This document shows, piece after piece, positions 11,739-23,174 of a DNA stretch of 64,000 nt; position 1 is the first letter of the stretch; each line of letters opens with the position of its first letter. The position numbers were made by a program, and so were the translations under genes. This DNA is from Theocolax elegans (lineage: Eukaryota > Arthropoda > Insecta > Hymenoptera > Cerocephalidae), in assembly GCA_026168455.1 (NCBI GenBank), contig CM047430.1:7558007-7622006 (forward strand), in the 5' to 3' direction. A model generated the notes under the pieces. It had not been told where the DNA came from, made no database searches, and saw nothing but the letters and a program-made list of their open reading frames with translations.

Positions 11739-12341
11739 GTTCCAGAGGAGTCAAGATTATCTTTATCACCATATATGGGAGAATATACATTTTCTCAAGA
11801 GAAACCAATTACTTCTGTGTCAGTGTCAGAAATTCCAGCTGTATACACTACATCTTCAAATACGCTTTCGGTGCAATTAGTACGAAACTCTGTCTCTACA
11901 CAACAAAGCGATATTAATTGGTGCGTCCATACTTCACAAGAACAATATCAGACTACTTCGACACTACAAATTCTTCCGCAGCAAACATTGCATCATAATA
12001 TTCACCATCTTCTTCAAGTAAGACCGCAGTCTGATATATCGTGGGATGACGACACGTCTAGTACATCTGGTTACAAAGAATCGTATAGTATGCAAATTGT
12101 GTCATTAGAAAATAATAGCAATGAAATAAATAATGCACCGCCGCTGGCATCACCAGATTTGCCATCAACTAGTAGCACCACAACGAATTATATCGCTTTC
12201 GATGGTAGTTCACCAGATTATTCTTTAAATAGTATTGCTGGTGATAAAGCGGCACTTATAACACAATCAAGTTTAGGTAGTAATTCTCAATATTCTATGT
12301 CAATAGTTTCTCAACCTAAAGATGAAGATACTTTAATATAA
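11739..12341 (+). CDS. Terminal exon of unrecognised Ser/Thr-rich host gene
   Basis: An open frame of about 200 codons begins right after the splice acceptor TTTCTAG (11732-11738) with VPEESRLSLSPYMGEY and ends at TAA 12339-12341. The first ATG (11775) is in the same frame, but the preceding open codons and the acceptor argue for a spliced exon rather than a start. The protein end is rich in Ser, Thr, Gln and Asn, without membrane segment or globular domain. It has acidic patches (SDISWDDDTSSTSGYKES) and two related motifs, YSMQIVSLEN and YSMSIVSQPK, which look like an internal short linear motif repeat. This is typical of a disordered regulatory C terminus. AATAAA-like signals follow (about 12402 and 12538). 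Intact codons suggest a live gene; family unknown. Confidence 0.6.
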   Translation, partial: VPEESRLSLSPYMGEYTFSQEKPITSVSVSEIPAVYTTSSNTLSVQLVRNSVSTQQSDINWCVHTSQEQYQTTSTLQILPQQTLHHNIHHLLQVRPQSDISWDDDTSSTSGYKESYSMQIVSLENNSNEINNAPPLASPDLPSTSSTTTNYIAFDGSSPDYSLNSIAGDKAALITQSSLGSNSQYSMSIVSQPKDEDTLI

Positions 12342-15018
12342 GATGAAATTTAGTATTTTTATTTAATTTAGTTATAAATACCATTAATACTTTATGATAA
12401 AATTAATAAATATCTGAAATTATATTTTGTTGTGAAAGTAAATGTAATCGTTGATGTAATACAAATGTAGCATTATAAAGAGTTATTAAAATATGTCAAC
12501 ATCTCATATTGACCAATATTCAAATCTTCGCATGAAAATAAAGTATGCTGTTGTTTTACACTAATCGAATATATATTTACTTATTTACCAATTTTCATAA
12601 ACTGGATCCAAATTTGAAGTTTGTTAAATATATCTGGGCTTTAATACTTTACTACTTATAATATCTGTTTCTGTCAAAATATTTACAATTGTTAGCCTTT
12701 TTAACATAAAATTATTATATGAGCGTACAGATTTGCCTTAAGGGAATGTCGTACCCGACAAAACATTGTTGTGCAGGACCGCGCTTTCTGTTTTATCAAT
12801 AACCTATATAGAATTAACTTAACAGAAATCATCTGTGGCGCCCACGGTATTATATAGTATGACAAGTTTTTCGACGAATTGTAATGATAAATATACAAAA
12901 ACGAGTAAAATAGCAAAGATAGGTCAAAAATTGTTATCAAAAAATAAAAATAAAAATTACTTTAAACTATATTACTATTACTGGCAGTTGTGGTCGAAAC
13001 ATTCATTACATATATAATTTTATCATACACTTTCTTTATATTAATATTTAAAGTTACCTTAATAATAATTTTTATTTCCACATTAATATTTTTCGCCTCC
13101 AGTATTAAATTATCTATACTCATTGAACTTGGTGTAGGGGCTACGAATTGCAGCATACCTTGCACTAATGATTACGAATATTTATATATTCTGGCTCGTA
13201 CAGGCCATTAAATTTAATAAAACATATTCTTATTAGTTTTAAAAGTTACCTATAATATGGATATTATCTGTGATAACACTGAAAATACAAGACATTTTAG
13301 ACCTTGCAGTAATCCGATAAGTCGTGCGCAAGAATGCAAAAAAAAATATTTTCAAACGTCAATATACGTATATGAAATTCAAATATCCATTGCAATAACT
13401 ACGGGATCATTTTCTACCTACAAAAACCGAGTTTCACCCAAATTTCGGAAAAAAAAAATTTAGGTAGACCGACGTTGTAAGCATTATAAAATAACAAAAA
13501 ACGTGTTTTTTTGCATTTTAGGTCAAATTTAAATAAACGTAACTTTAAGCCAAATTAACGTTTCAGAGCAAACCTAGAACAAAAAGAAAGCTTATACCAA
13601 TACAAATCTAACCGCGTTGGATTTTTTTAAAATATCAAAAACTGTTAATTTGGTAACATTTAGAAAATGTGCAAATACGAAGGCTTTGTCCTGGACTGGA
13701 TAAAAAAATACTGATTTCTCGAATTTTGGTGCTACTTTGAAAAATGTTAAAAAGTGATGAAAAATAGCCTATTGTTGAATATTTAAAATCGAATACCTAC
13801 GTCCTTAATTGATTTAGAAGGCAATTTTAACTCACTTTCCTTTTTTATAAAATAGTAACATACTAAAAAATTTTCTTTAGTTTCGACTTCATGCATCATT
13901 TTGTAAGCATGAGCATAAGGATTCATTTTTCTTAAAATATTATCCAATTTTTATATACTTGAATATTATTTTTATTATTACTTTCTATTCATGTTCGGTT
14001 AGCTTCTTCATTATCTATAATATATAATAGACCATATTTTCTTTGTTGATCATTGTGACAAATTGGGCCACAAATTCGTATTACTAATGGACATTTACCA
14101 AGAAAGGAGAACGCCAACGGAAAGCATTTGAAGTATATCTATATACATTCAAAATTTGTATATATAGATATACTTGCAATGTTAAAAATGAAACTTTGTC
14201 GGTTAATTTTGGCTTTTCTTTTCATTTCCCGAAAATCATTTTTTTTGCAAATGAAATATCGCTAGTAAAAGTAAAAGATAAAGCATGATTTATACGTCTT
14301 GGAACGTCTTTATACTTATTGGCGGACTCCTTTCTGTAGTGAAGCACCAAACGTAGCAAAAGAAATTGCATTATTATAGGATCTAATGTTCTTCATAAAG
14401 TCATTACAATTAGTAGAATTGTCCATTGCGAATTGTTTCATTTCATTAGAATAATCAACATCAGTAAGTAATTTTATTTTTGCTTTATGATAACAATTTT
14501 TAAATTTTTTATTTGCTGTTAATTCAAATGGAAAATATTTAGCATTGCAATATACGCAGATTAATATTAATTCGCTGATATAACTCTCTTCTATTTAATT
14601 TTCGTCAAAATCAGTTGCGACGTGGTATTCGCAAACCGGACCATAATAATTAATTCTAGTAATTAATAATTAAACGTTGAACCACGTTGCCCAACACAGC
14701 GTGCACAATTAATTTATTTTGCGAAGGTTGCCGGCAAATATCACCAGGAACAAGTTTGCTGGAATGCATGGTGTGGAGGATTCGGACGATCCACCTTACC
14801 TCGGCACGATTACATTCGATAATGATTATGTCGGCGGAGCGGGGAGAACACAATAAATGCTCAAGTATTAATTTAAAAGAAAAGAAACATCAAACAAAAT
14901 TTTGATTGTAACTGAAAATGATCTTGAAAAAATTAAATGACTAAATAATATTAGTAACCCATCGTAGCCCACGCTCCCATCATGTAAGAACTTATCCATA
15001 TATATATATATATATATA
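12342..15018. other. 3' UTR then AT-rich intergenic DNA
   Basis: The first ~200 bp fit the 3' UTR of the upstream exon (AATAAA-type signals at about 12402 and 12538). Beyond that I see no domain-bearing ORF, tRNA or rRNA. A more GC-rich patch at about 14670-14860 is unassigned. Confidence 0.45.
14131..14175. other. Perfect-stem hairpin of about 45 bp
   Basis: AAGTATATCTATATAC (14131-14146) faces GTATATATAGATATACTT (14158-14175) around an 11-base loop. It could be a short structured RNA or a cruciform; it may also be chance in AT-rich DNA. Confidence 0.4.
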
Positions 15019-15512
15019 CAGGGTGTCCCAAAAGTATGGACACACCTGAATATCTCGGAAAATAAGGGTGCTAGGAAAAAAACTTTCAATATAAAAGCTT
15101 TAGGAAATCAAACGATGCATCTGAAGGTGACCTTCAATTTGACCTTAAGCTTGACCTTCAAGGTTATTTGAAGGTCAAAGAGATTTGTTTAAATGGGAAC
15201 CCCTATTTTTGACATCGGATTCAGAAAGAGCGAAAAATTTTACGTCCAAAGCGATAGTTTTCAATTTGTTAGAATGACCTTCAAAAGGTAAAATGAAGGT
15301 TAAATATTGAAAAATCGTAAACAAGCTATTTTCTTTGAACTTTTTCGGATTTGTGGGCAAATAGATGTCAGAGTAGATTTTGGGATTAACAACCTTGAGT
15401 ATCTCGACCTTGGAGTTAATTTACAAGGTCATTCAAAGGTCAAAGTAAATTTTTTATGGACAGCCTTATTTCTGACACCGGATTCAAAGAGAGCGGAAAA
15501 CGTAATGCCAGA
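15019..15512. repeat. Left terminal inverted repeat
   Basis: About 495 bp, matching 19463-19956 in reverse complement with few differences. It contains many AAGGTCA-type heptamers in both orientations (for example TGAAGGTCAAAG at 15169-15180, TCAAAGGTCAAAG near 15434). Confidence 0.85.
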
Positions 15513-15607
15513 AATGAGTCGCCTTGCCTCTCACGATGGGATGCTTGCTTAACGTGATTCTCCTTTGTCTCTCACGATGGAATGCTTAAGTAAAAAAGTA
15601 AAACTAA

Positions 15608-15772
15608 AAAATTTGCAAAATTGGAAAATTTGCAAAAATAAAAAATTTGCAAAAATAAAAAATTTGCAAAATTGGAAAATTTGCAAAAATAAAAAATTTG
15701 CAAAATTCAAAAATTTGCAAAAATGAAAAATTTGCAAAATTGAAAAATTTGCAAAAATGAAAAATTTGCAAC
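15608..15772. repeat. A-rich minisatellite inside the mariner element
   Basis: About ten imperfect copies of a 17-18-bp unit built on AAAATTTGCAAAA. It occurs between the left TIR and the transposase gene. Confidence 0.85.
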
Positions 15773-16441
15773 AATGCAAGACAGGCTGGTGTCCTGCCGG
15801 TGAAGGCAAGACAGTCTGATCCAACCGGGTAAAATAAGCCCTGGATTTGGGTTTAGCAAGTCAAAATACACAAAAACCACGTACACTCATAAAAAATTGT
15901 TTTACTCCGAATCTTACCATTTTAATATGGATTTTATTCACCTTTTTCACGGTTTTTTATAACTTTAAAAAATTTTTGGGGATGCCTGAGTAAAAGCTAC
16001 GTTGGATTCGGATTCAGCACGTCAAATACATAAGAATACATAGGTCTCGTTCCCAGAATAGACCACTTTTTTGAATGCTAGTGTCATTATTATAATAAGA
16101 GTATAACTAATAAGATTTCATCAGTTTTAAGGAATAGATAAACACGACTAATTCTAGCAAATTTATAAAAAAATAGCAAGATTGCAAATTTGAGAAAATG
16201 TTTAAATATGCAATAATGTGCAGATATTCAAACATTTAAGAGTTACACCGGGGGTACCCAGTTAAAATTCTGAGCCCATATTCGTGTACAACAACCCCGA
16301 AAACCTCGTGGGTAGTGTTTTCAGTGACTCTGAAAATTTCAACGAACAAGTTTGAATTTGGTCTATTAAAGCATTCATTCTGTTTTCAATTATTAGTTTT
16401 GTTTTACAATTCTCAACTTATTCTTCATTTCTTTTATTCAT

Positions 16442-17526
16442 TTGAATATGAATCGTCTTTCAGAACGTGAACGAATAACCATTCTCATGATGAGAGGATG
16501 GGGTAACATGGTCAGGTCATATCGTCGAGTTGCGGCTTTATTTAATGTAGAATACCGTTTACCGTTGCAACCAGGAATTTCACAAAAAACAGTTGGAAAA
16601 ACTATTTCTCGTTTTGAGCAATCTGGTAGTGTCAAAGATTGCCCCAAAAGTGGGAGGCCTAAGATTGCGACTGATAAGAAACTTCTTTGAATGTGGCATT
16701 ATCATTCATTGAAAATCCTGGAACCTCTATCAGGCAAGTATCTCGGGAAACAAATGTTTGTAGGACTTCCGTTCATAGAATTATGAAACTGTTGAAATTT
16801 CATCCATATAAAATCAAATTGGTACAAGAATTAAATGAGGATGATTTTGATCGAAGACTGGAATTTGCCGAATTAATGATGAACCATATAGATGCGCGGC
16901 AAAATTTTTTAAACGAAATAGTATTTTCCGATGAATGTACTTTTCAGTTAGATGGCAACGTTAATCGTTACAATTGTAGGTTCTGGGCATCAGAGAATCC
17001 ACACTGGTTTTTGGAATCACATACACAACATCCACAAAAACTAAATGTTTGGGCAGGTATCATAAACAATAGCATAGTAAGGCCGTTTTTTATAGAAGGT
17101 AATTTGACAGGAAAAAAGTATCTAAACATGTTAAGGAATGAAATCGTACCTGCGGTTAATGAGATTGTCGGTGACAATTTTAACACCACTTACTTTCAAC
17201 AAGATGAGGCGGCCCCTCATTATGCAATAAACGTGCGTAATTATTTAGATGAAACATTTCCAGGACGAGTAATTGGGCGTAGAGGAACTATTGAGTGGCC
17301 ACCTCGTTCCCCTGACATGTCGCCACTAGATTATTTTTTATGGGGCTACGTCAAAAACAAAGTGTATGCTACTAAACCTGCAAACTTGGAGGAATTACGA
17401 CCACGTATTATTGACACGATACAGGCAATCCCAAATGAAATGATTCAAAGAGCAGTTTCATCATTTTATGATCGCATGGGGCATTGTCAACTAAAAAATG
17501 CAGGGCATTTCGAGCAAGAACTTTAA
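16442..17526 (+). pseudogene. DD41D mariner-like transposase, one frameshift
   Basis: This encodes the cut-and-paste transposase. Residues 1-82 (16442-16690) form an N-terminal helix-turn-helix half, ending in GRPKIATDKKLL and TGA. The remainder continues in another frame from about 16687 to TAA 17524-17526 (about 279 codons). A single indel near 16687 joins them into a ~360-residue protein, the normal size. The second half holds a further HTH (RQVSRETNVCRTSVHRIM) and the catalytic core: FSDECTF (first Asp), YFQQDEAAPHY (second Asp) and RSPDMSPLDYFLWGYVKN (third Asp). All three acidic residues are kept. SIVRPFF here reads SIVGPFF in the duplicate, which probably is the ancestral form. As read, the frameshift inactivates it. 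Confidence 0.85.
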
Positions 17527-18316
17527 ATGGTAACTGACGATTTCTGAAAGAATTTTCATCTTGCCTTCACAGGCCAGACACCAGCCTGTCTTGCCTTTAA
17601 CGGCCGGACACCAGCCTGTCTTGCCTTCACCGGCCGGACATCAGCCTGTCTTGCCTTCACCGGCTAGACATCACGTCAATCGTGAGAGGCAAGGGAACTC
17701 ACGTTAAGCAAGCTCCCCATCGTGAGAGGCAAGGGGACTCACGTTAATCAAGCACCCCAAAGGAAACAGAACTTAGTACGTCCACGTCGTTGTTTCTGGG
17801 TAGCGCTAAAAGTAAGGTTAGTAAATTTACGACAATAGTTTCTAAGTGTTTATGAAATTTAACCTTCAATTAACTTTCTCATGTTCACAACGGAAAACTG
17901 TAAAATATCAATTCTGGTATTACGTTTTCCGCTCTCTTTGAATCCGGTGCCAGAAATAAGGCTGTCCATAAAAAATTTACTTGACCTTTGAATGACCTTG
18001 AAAATTAACTCCAAGGTCGAGATACTCAAGGTAGTTAATCCCAAAATCTACTCTGACATTTATTCGCCCACAAATCCGAAAAAGTTCAAAGAAAATAGCT
18101 TGTTTACGATTTTTCAATATTTAACCTTCATTTTACCTTTTGAAGGTCATTCTAACAAATTGAAAACCATCGCTTTGGACGTAAAATTTTTCGCTCTTTC
18201 TGAATCCGGTGTCAAAAATAGGGGTTCCCATTTAAAAAAACTCTTTGACCTTCAAATAACCTTGAAGGTCAAGCTTAAGGTCAAATTGAAGGTCACCATC
18301 AGATGCATCGTTTGAT
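16767..18316 (+). repeat. 1.55-kb internal duplication, unit 1
   Basis: Extends from the transposase codons around TSVHRIM through the gene end and most of the right TIR, stopping about 85 bp before the terminal CAGGGTG. It joins unit 2 at TTCC (18317-18320), a four-base microhomology shared with 16767-16770. Confidence 0.9.
17563..17672 (+). repeat. ~30-bp tandem repeat downstream of transposase
   Basis: Three and a half units of the type CTTGCCTTCACCGGCCGGAC with CAGCCTGT. The same array recurs at 19113-19222, and related sequence in opposite orientation lies at 15775-15815, so these are subterminal inverted repeats of the element. Confidence 0.8.
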
Positions 18317-19076
18317 TTCCGTTCATAGAATTATGAAACTGTTGAAATTTCATCCATATAAAATCAAATTGGTACAAGAATTAAATGAGGATGATTTTGA
18401 TCGAAGACTGGAATTTGCCGAATTAATGATGAACCGTATAGATGCGCGGCAAAATTTTTTAAACGAAATAGTATTTTCCGATGAATGTACTTTTCAGTTA
18501 GATGGCAACGTTAATCGTCACAATTGTAGGTTCTGGGCATCAGAGAATCCACACTGGTTTTTGGAATCACATACACAACATCCACAAAAACTAAATGTTT
18601 GGGCAGGTATCATAAACAATAGCATAGTAGGGCCGTTTTTTATAGAAGGTAATTTGACAGGAAAAAAGTATCTAAACATGTTAAGGAATGAAATCGTACC
18701 TGCGGTTAATGAGATTGTCGGTGACAATTTTAACACCACTTACTTTCAACAAGATGAGGCGGCCCCTCATTATGCAATAAACGTGCGTAATTATTTAGAT
18801 GAAACATTTCCAGGACGAGTAATTGGGCGTAGAGGAACTATTGAGTGGCCACCTCGTTCCCCTGACATGTCGCCACTAGATTATTTTTTATGGGGCTACG
18901 TCAAAAACAAAGTGTATGCTACTAAACCTGCAAACTTGGAGGAATTACGACCACGTATTATTGACACGATACAGGCAATCCCAAATGAAATGATTCAAAG
19001 AGCAGTTTCATCATTTTATGATCGCATGGGGCATTGTCAACTAAAAAATGCAGGGCATTTCGAGCAAGAACTTTAA
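18303..19076 (+). CDS. N-terminally truncated mariner-like transposase, intact catalytic core
   Basis: A 257-codon uninterrupted ORF was created by the internal duplication. Its ATG lies in TIR-derived sequence (GATGCATCG, 18302-18310) and reads in frame through the junction into SVHRIMKLLKFHPYKIK. It lacks the first HTH and most of the second, so specific TIR binding should be lost. The catalytic core is complete: FSDECTF, FQQDEAAPHY and RSPDMSPLDYFLWG, with no stop or frameshift. It differs from the first copy by a few bases. It could be made as a partial protein acting on, or interfering with, full-length relatives, but nothing here shows expression. Confidence 0.7.
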   Translation: MHRLISVHRIMKLLKFHPYKIKLVQELNEDDFDRRLEFAELMMNRIDARQNFLNEIVFSDECTFQLDGNVNRHNCRFWASENPHWFLESHTQHPQKLNVWAGIINNSIVGPFFIEGNLTGKKYLNMLRNEIVPAVNEIVGDNFNTTYFQQDEAAPHYAINVRNYLDETFPGRVIGRRGTIEWPPRSPDMSPLDYFLWGYVKNKVYATKPANLEELRPRIIDTIQAIPNEMIQRAVSSFYDRMGHCQLKNAGHFEQEL

Positions 19077-19868
19077 ATGGTAACTGACGATTTCTGAAAG
19101 AATTTTCATCTTGCCTTCACAGGCCAGACACCAGCCTGTCTTGCCTTTAACGGCCGGACACCAGCCTGTCTTGCCTTCACCGGCCGGACATCAGCCTGTC
19201 TTGCCTTCACCGGCTAGACATCACGTCAATCGTGAGAGGCAAGGGAACTCACGTTAAGCAAGCTCCCCATCGTGAGAGGCAAGGGGACTCACGTTAATCA
19301 AGCACCCCAAAGGAAACAGAACTTAGTACGTCCACGTCGTTGTTTCTGGGTAGCGCTAAAAGTAAGGTTAGTAAATTTACGACAATAGTTTCTAAGTGTT
19401 TATGAAATTTAACCTTCAATTAACTTTCTCATGTTCACAACGGAAAACTGTAAAATATCAATTCTGGTATTACGTTTTCCGCTCTCTTTGAATCCGGTGC
19501 CAGAAATAAGGCTGTCCATAAAAAATTTACTTTGACCTTTGAATGACCTTGAAAATTAACTCCAAGGTCGAGATACTCAAGGTAGTTAATCCCAAAATCT
19601 ACTCTGACATTTATTCGCCCACAAATCCGAAAAAGTTCAAAGAAAATAGCTTGTTTACGATTTTTCAATATTTAACCTTCATTTTACCTTTTGAAGGTCA
19701 TTCTAACAAATTAAAAACCATCGCTTTGGACGTAAAATTTTTCGCTCTTTCTGAATCCGGTGTCAAAAATAGGGGTTCCCATTTAAAAAAAACTCTTTGA
19801 CCTTCAAATAACCTTGAAGGTCAAGCTTAAGGTCAAATTGAAGGTCACCATCAGATGCATCGTTTGAT
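18317..19868 (+). repeat. 1.55-kb internal duplication, unit 2
   Basis: Nearly identical to unit 1 (offset 1550), with only scattered substitutions and one or two single-base indels. Followed by the complete terminal part of the right TIR. Confidence 0.9.
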
Positions 19869-19956
19869 TTCCTAAAGCTTTTATATTGAAAGTTTTTTTC
19901 CTAGCACCCTTATTTTCCGAGATATTCAGGTGTGTCCATACTTTTGGGACACCCTG
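19463..19956. repeat. Right terminal inverted repeat
   Basis: Reverse complement of 15019-15512. A second, terminally truncated copy lies inside the element at about 17913-18320. Confidence 0.85.
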
Positions 19957-20308
19957 TATATATAAACATACTTTCCAGCAAGTAATTTTTTTCCCATATT
20001 TTGTAATATTTTTAACTCCTCTATTGCTTGCAAAAATACTTTTGTAAAAAAAAGTTATTAAAAACAAATTAGTTACGCAACTAAATATTCCGGCAAGTTG
20101 TATATGTAAAACTTCAATTCCCAGTAAGTGCAGTATGTACGTAACTATAATTTCCGGCAATTTTTATGTTGTAATAGTGCAACTTCCAGTAAGTGGAGTA
20201 TGCATATATAAACATACTTTCCGGTAAGTGATATTTTATATTATTGGGCAACATATTATCGGGTGCGAAAATAACTATAACGAAAAATTGGAATTACTCA
20301 CATAAATT
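19957..20308. other. AT-rich spacer with short degenerate repeats
   Basis: Contains several imperfect direct copies of ACTTCCAGTAAGTG / ACTTTCCGGTAAGTG-like motifs between 19970 and 20230 but no gene. Confidence 0.5.
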
Positions 20309-20892
20309 GAAAACATAAAGATTTTTCCAACGCAGTTTAGCTTTTTACTATGCACCCTACAGTGAGACGACCTCAATGACGGCACCCTTAGGTGTAGTAG
20401 ATGTGGTCATTATTGCGATAACGCTTCTAGATTGTAAAGAATGAGCCATACTAGAATCAGCTCTTAGCCAATCGTAACGTTAAAAATAAGGTACACCTGG
20501 GCCACGTGGAAACGAAACCGTATTAATATTAACAATTTTATTTTTATATTTGGTAATTACCTCCAGTATCAAATACATTTAATTTTTATTCCCACAACAG
20601 TGTCATAAAATAAACATAAAAATCATTAGCATTGTTCGTTTCTTTTATATATATTTTTACATTTATCTGCCCAGTAGCCTATTTATAAGGCTTCTATAGG
20701 CTTTATTAGCTATAGTTTTTCCAAAGCAACCTACGCTTGAAATTTCCAAAATCCTGACCATACTTAGCTACAGCTAGACCAGTGAAAAACCTCCCCTTGC
20801 AAATTAGCTTTTTTTAAATAATAAGGTAATAAAGGAACATCACCCTGATAACTGTGAATAAATTTCTTTAGCCAATACAATGGAGGATTTGT
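20309..20892 (+). repeat. Flank of satellite domain, left copy
   Basis: About 585 bp that recurs in reverse complement at 49441-50025. Shared landmarks are ACTATGCACCCTACAGTGAG (20348-20367) and CACTGTAGGGTGCATAGT at the right, and GCTACAGCTAGACCAGTG (20769) against its complement near 49550. Its junction with the satellite monomer falls at the same base of the monomer on both sides. Confidence 0.85.
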
Positions 20893-23174
20893 AACAATCA
20901 AGGATATTTTGTAAAACATTTTAACTAGATGAATGATTCTTTCTGTCAAGCAGGCAAGAAGCAAACAGCATGCATTTAGGCTCTAGATTAGTAAAGACTA
21001 GTTCCATTTATGTGTACTAGAGTAATTCTTTTAAGCCTTAAAATTTCGCGTCGAGATTCCTATTAGTACCGTTTATTTATTTCAGCTATTCAAGTCTGCT
21101 TATTTATATTCCATACCAAGAATAAAGTAAAGCTACCGACATTTTATTAAATGGCGGTACTAGATATATGATAACTTCTATCATTCAGAAGAGAAATAAA
21201 TACAATACATCTAGGCAACGAATATGAGACGCCTGGTTGGAATTAAGTGCACCCGTACAATTTGGATTATCCATAAAATATTTCTTGCATACTGTCGTTA
21301 ACGTCGACGCAATGCAGCCGTTTAGTAGTGTCGAGTTATTGATACTATATTGTAAGAAACGGAAGCACCAAGGATATTTTGTTAAACATTTCAACTAGAT
21401 GTATGACGCTTCCTGTAAAGCAGTCAATGGTAAACTACATGCATTTAGGCTCTAGATTAGGGAACACTAGTTCCATTTAAGTGTACTCGAGTAATTCTAC
21501 TAAGCCTTAAAATGTCGCTTCCATGTTCATATTTGTACCTTCTGTTTATTTCGGCCATTCGAGACTGCTTATTGATATTCTGCACCCAGAACATGTGAAG
21601 CCATTGACATTTGAATAAATGGCAGTACTAGATTTATGATAATTTCTATCATTTAGCAGAGAAATAAATACAATACATCTAGGCACCGAATATCAGACGC
21701 TTGGTTGGAATCAAGTGCACCCGTACAATTTGGATTCTCCTTAAAATATTTCTTTCATTACTGTCGGTAACGTCGATGCAATGCAGCCGTTTAGTAATGT
21801 CGAGTTATTGATACTATATTGTAAGAAACAAAAGCACCAAGGATATTTTGTTAAACATTTCAGCTAGATGTATGACTGTTCCATTCAAGCAGGCAAGTGT
21901 AAACATCATGCATTTAGGCCCTAGGTTGGTGAAAACTAGTTCCATTTAAGTGTACTCAAGTAATTCTACTAAGCCTTAAAATGTCGGTTCCATGTTCTTA
22001 TTTGTACCATCTGTTTATTTCGGCCATTGGAGACTGCTTATTGCTATTCCGTACCAAAAACATGTGAAGCCTTCGCCATTTTAATAAATGGCAGTACTAG
22101 ATATATGATAATTTCTATCATTCAGCAGAGAAACAAATACAATACATCTAGGCACCGAATATCAGACGCTTGGTTGGAATCACGTGCACCCGTGCAATTT
22201 GGATTACCCTTAAAATATTTCTTGCATCACTGTCGGAAACGTCGATGCAATGCAGCCGTTTAGTAGTGTCGAGTTATTGATACTATATTGTAAGAAACAA
22301 AAGCACCAAGGATATTTTGTTAAACATTTCAACTAGATGTATGACGCTTCCTGTAAAGCAGGCAATGGTAAACTACATGCATTTAGGCTATAGATTAGGG
22401 AACACTAGTTCCATTTAAGTGTACTCGAGTAATTCTACTAAGCCTTAAAATGTCGCTTCCATGTTCATATTTGCACCTTCTGTTTATTACGGCCATTCGA
22501 GACTGCTTATTAATATTCCGTACCCAGAACATGTGAAGTCATCGAAATTTTATTAAACGGCAGTGCTAGATATATGATAATTTCTATTATTCAGCAGAAT
22601 AATGAATACAATACATCTAGGCACCGAATATGAGAAGCTTCGATAAAATTAAGTGCTCTCGTACAGTTTGGATTATCCTTGAAATATTTCTTGCATCACT
22701 GTCGTTAACGTCGATGCAATGCAGCGTTTAGTAGTGTCGAGTTATTGATACTATATTGTAAGACACGGAAGCACCAAGGATATTTTGTTAAACATTTCAA
22801 CTAGATGTATGACTCTTTCGTTAAGCAGGACAAGGACTTGAAATATTTCTTGCATCACTGTCGTTAACGTCGATGCAATGCAGCCGTTTAGTAGTGTCGA
22901 GTTATTGATACTATATTGTAAGAAACGGAAGCACCAAGGATATTTTGTTAAACATTTCAACTAGATGTATGACTCTTTCTGTTAAGCAGACAAGGAGTAA
23001 ACAACATGCATTTAGGTTCTATATTAGTAAACGCTAGTTTCATTTAAGTGTACTCTAGTAATTCTTCTAAGCCTTAAATTTTCTCTTCCAGATTGTTGTT
23101 TATACCGTCTGGTTATTTCGACCATTCGAGACTGCTTATTGATATTCCGTACCCAGAACATGTGAAGCCAACGA
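20893..23174 (+). repeat. ~470-bp satellite array 1
   Basis: About five head-to-tail monomers. The landmark CATGCATTTAGG recurs at about 20968, 21438, 21909, 22378 and 23006. One monomer at about 22690-22985 contains a ~155-bp internal duplication. The short ORFs visible here are not conserved between monomers. The array stops where LTR sequence begins. Confidence 0.9.

Larger units (their letters stand above)
15019..19956 (+). mobile_element. 4.9-kb mariner/Tc1-superfamily element with long TIRs
   Basis: The element begins CAGGGTGTCCCAAAAGTATG at 15019 and ends with the reverse complement at 19956. A TA dinucleotide lies on each side, the usual target duplication of the superfamily. TIRs are about 500 bp. 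The interior carries a transposase gene with one frameshift, then a direct duplication of 1.55 kb that repeats the catalytic part of the transposase and most of the right TIR. Other internal repeats are an A-rich minisatellite (15608-15772), ~30-bp units ending CCAGCCTGTCTTGCC (17563-17672, 19113-19222), and inverted GTGAGAGGCAAG motifs. The transposase triad spacing (41 residues between the second and third Asp by my count) fits the DD41D (rosa-like) group rather than classical DD34D mariners. Confidence 0.9.

Noticed and set aside
15608..15772. CRISPR-like array
   Set aside because: Direct minisatellite without unique spacers, in eukaryotic DNA.
15549..15824. Minus-strand ORF with repeated FCKFFIFANF
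   Set aside because: A translation of the A-rich minisatellite, not a protein.
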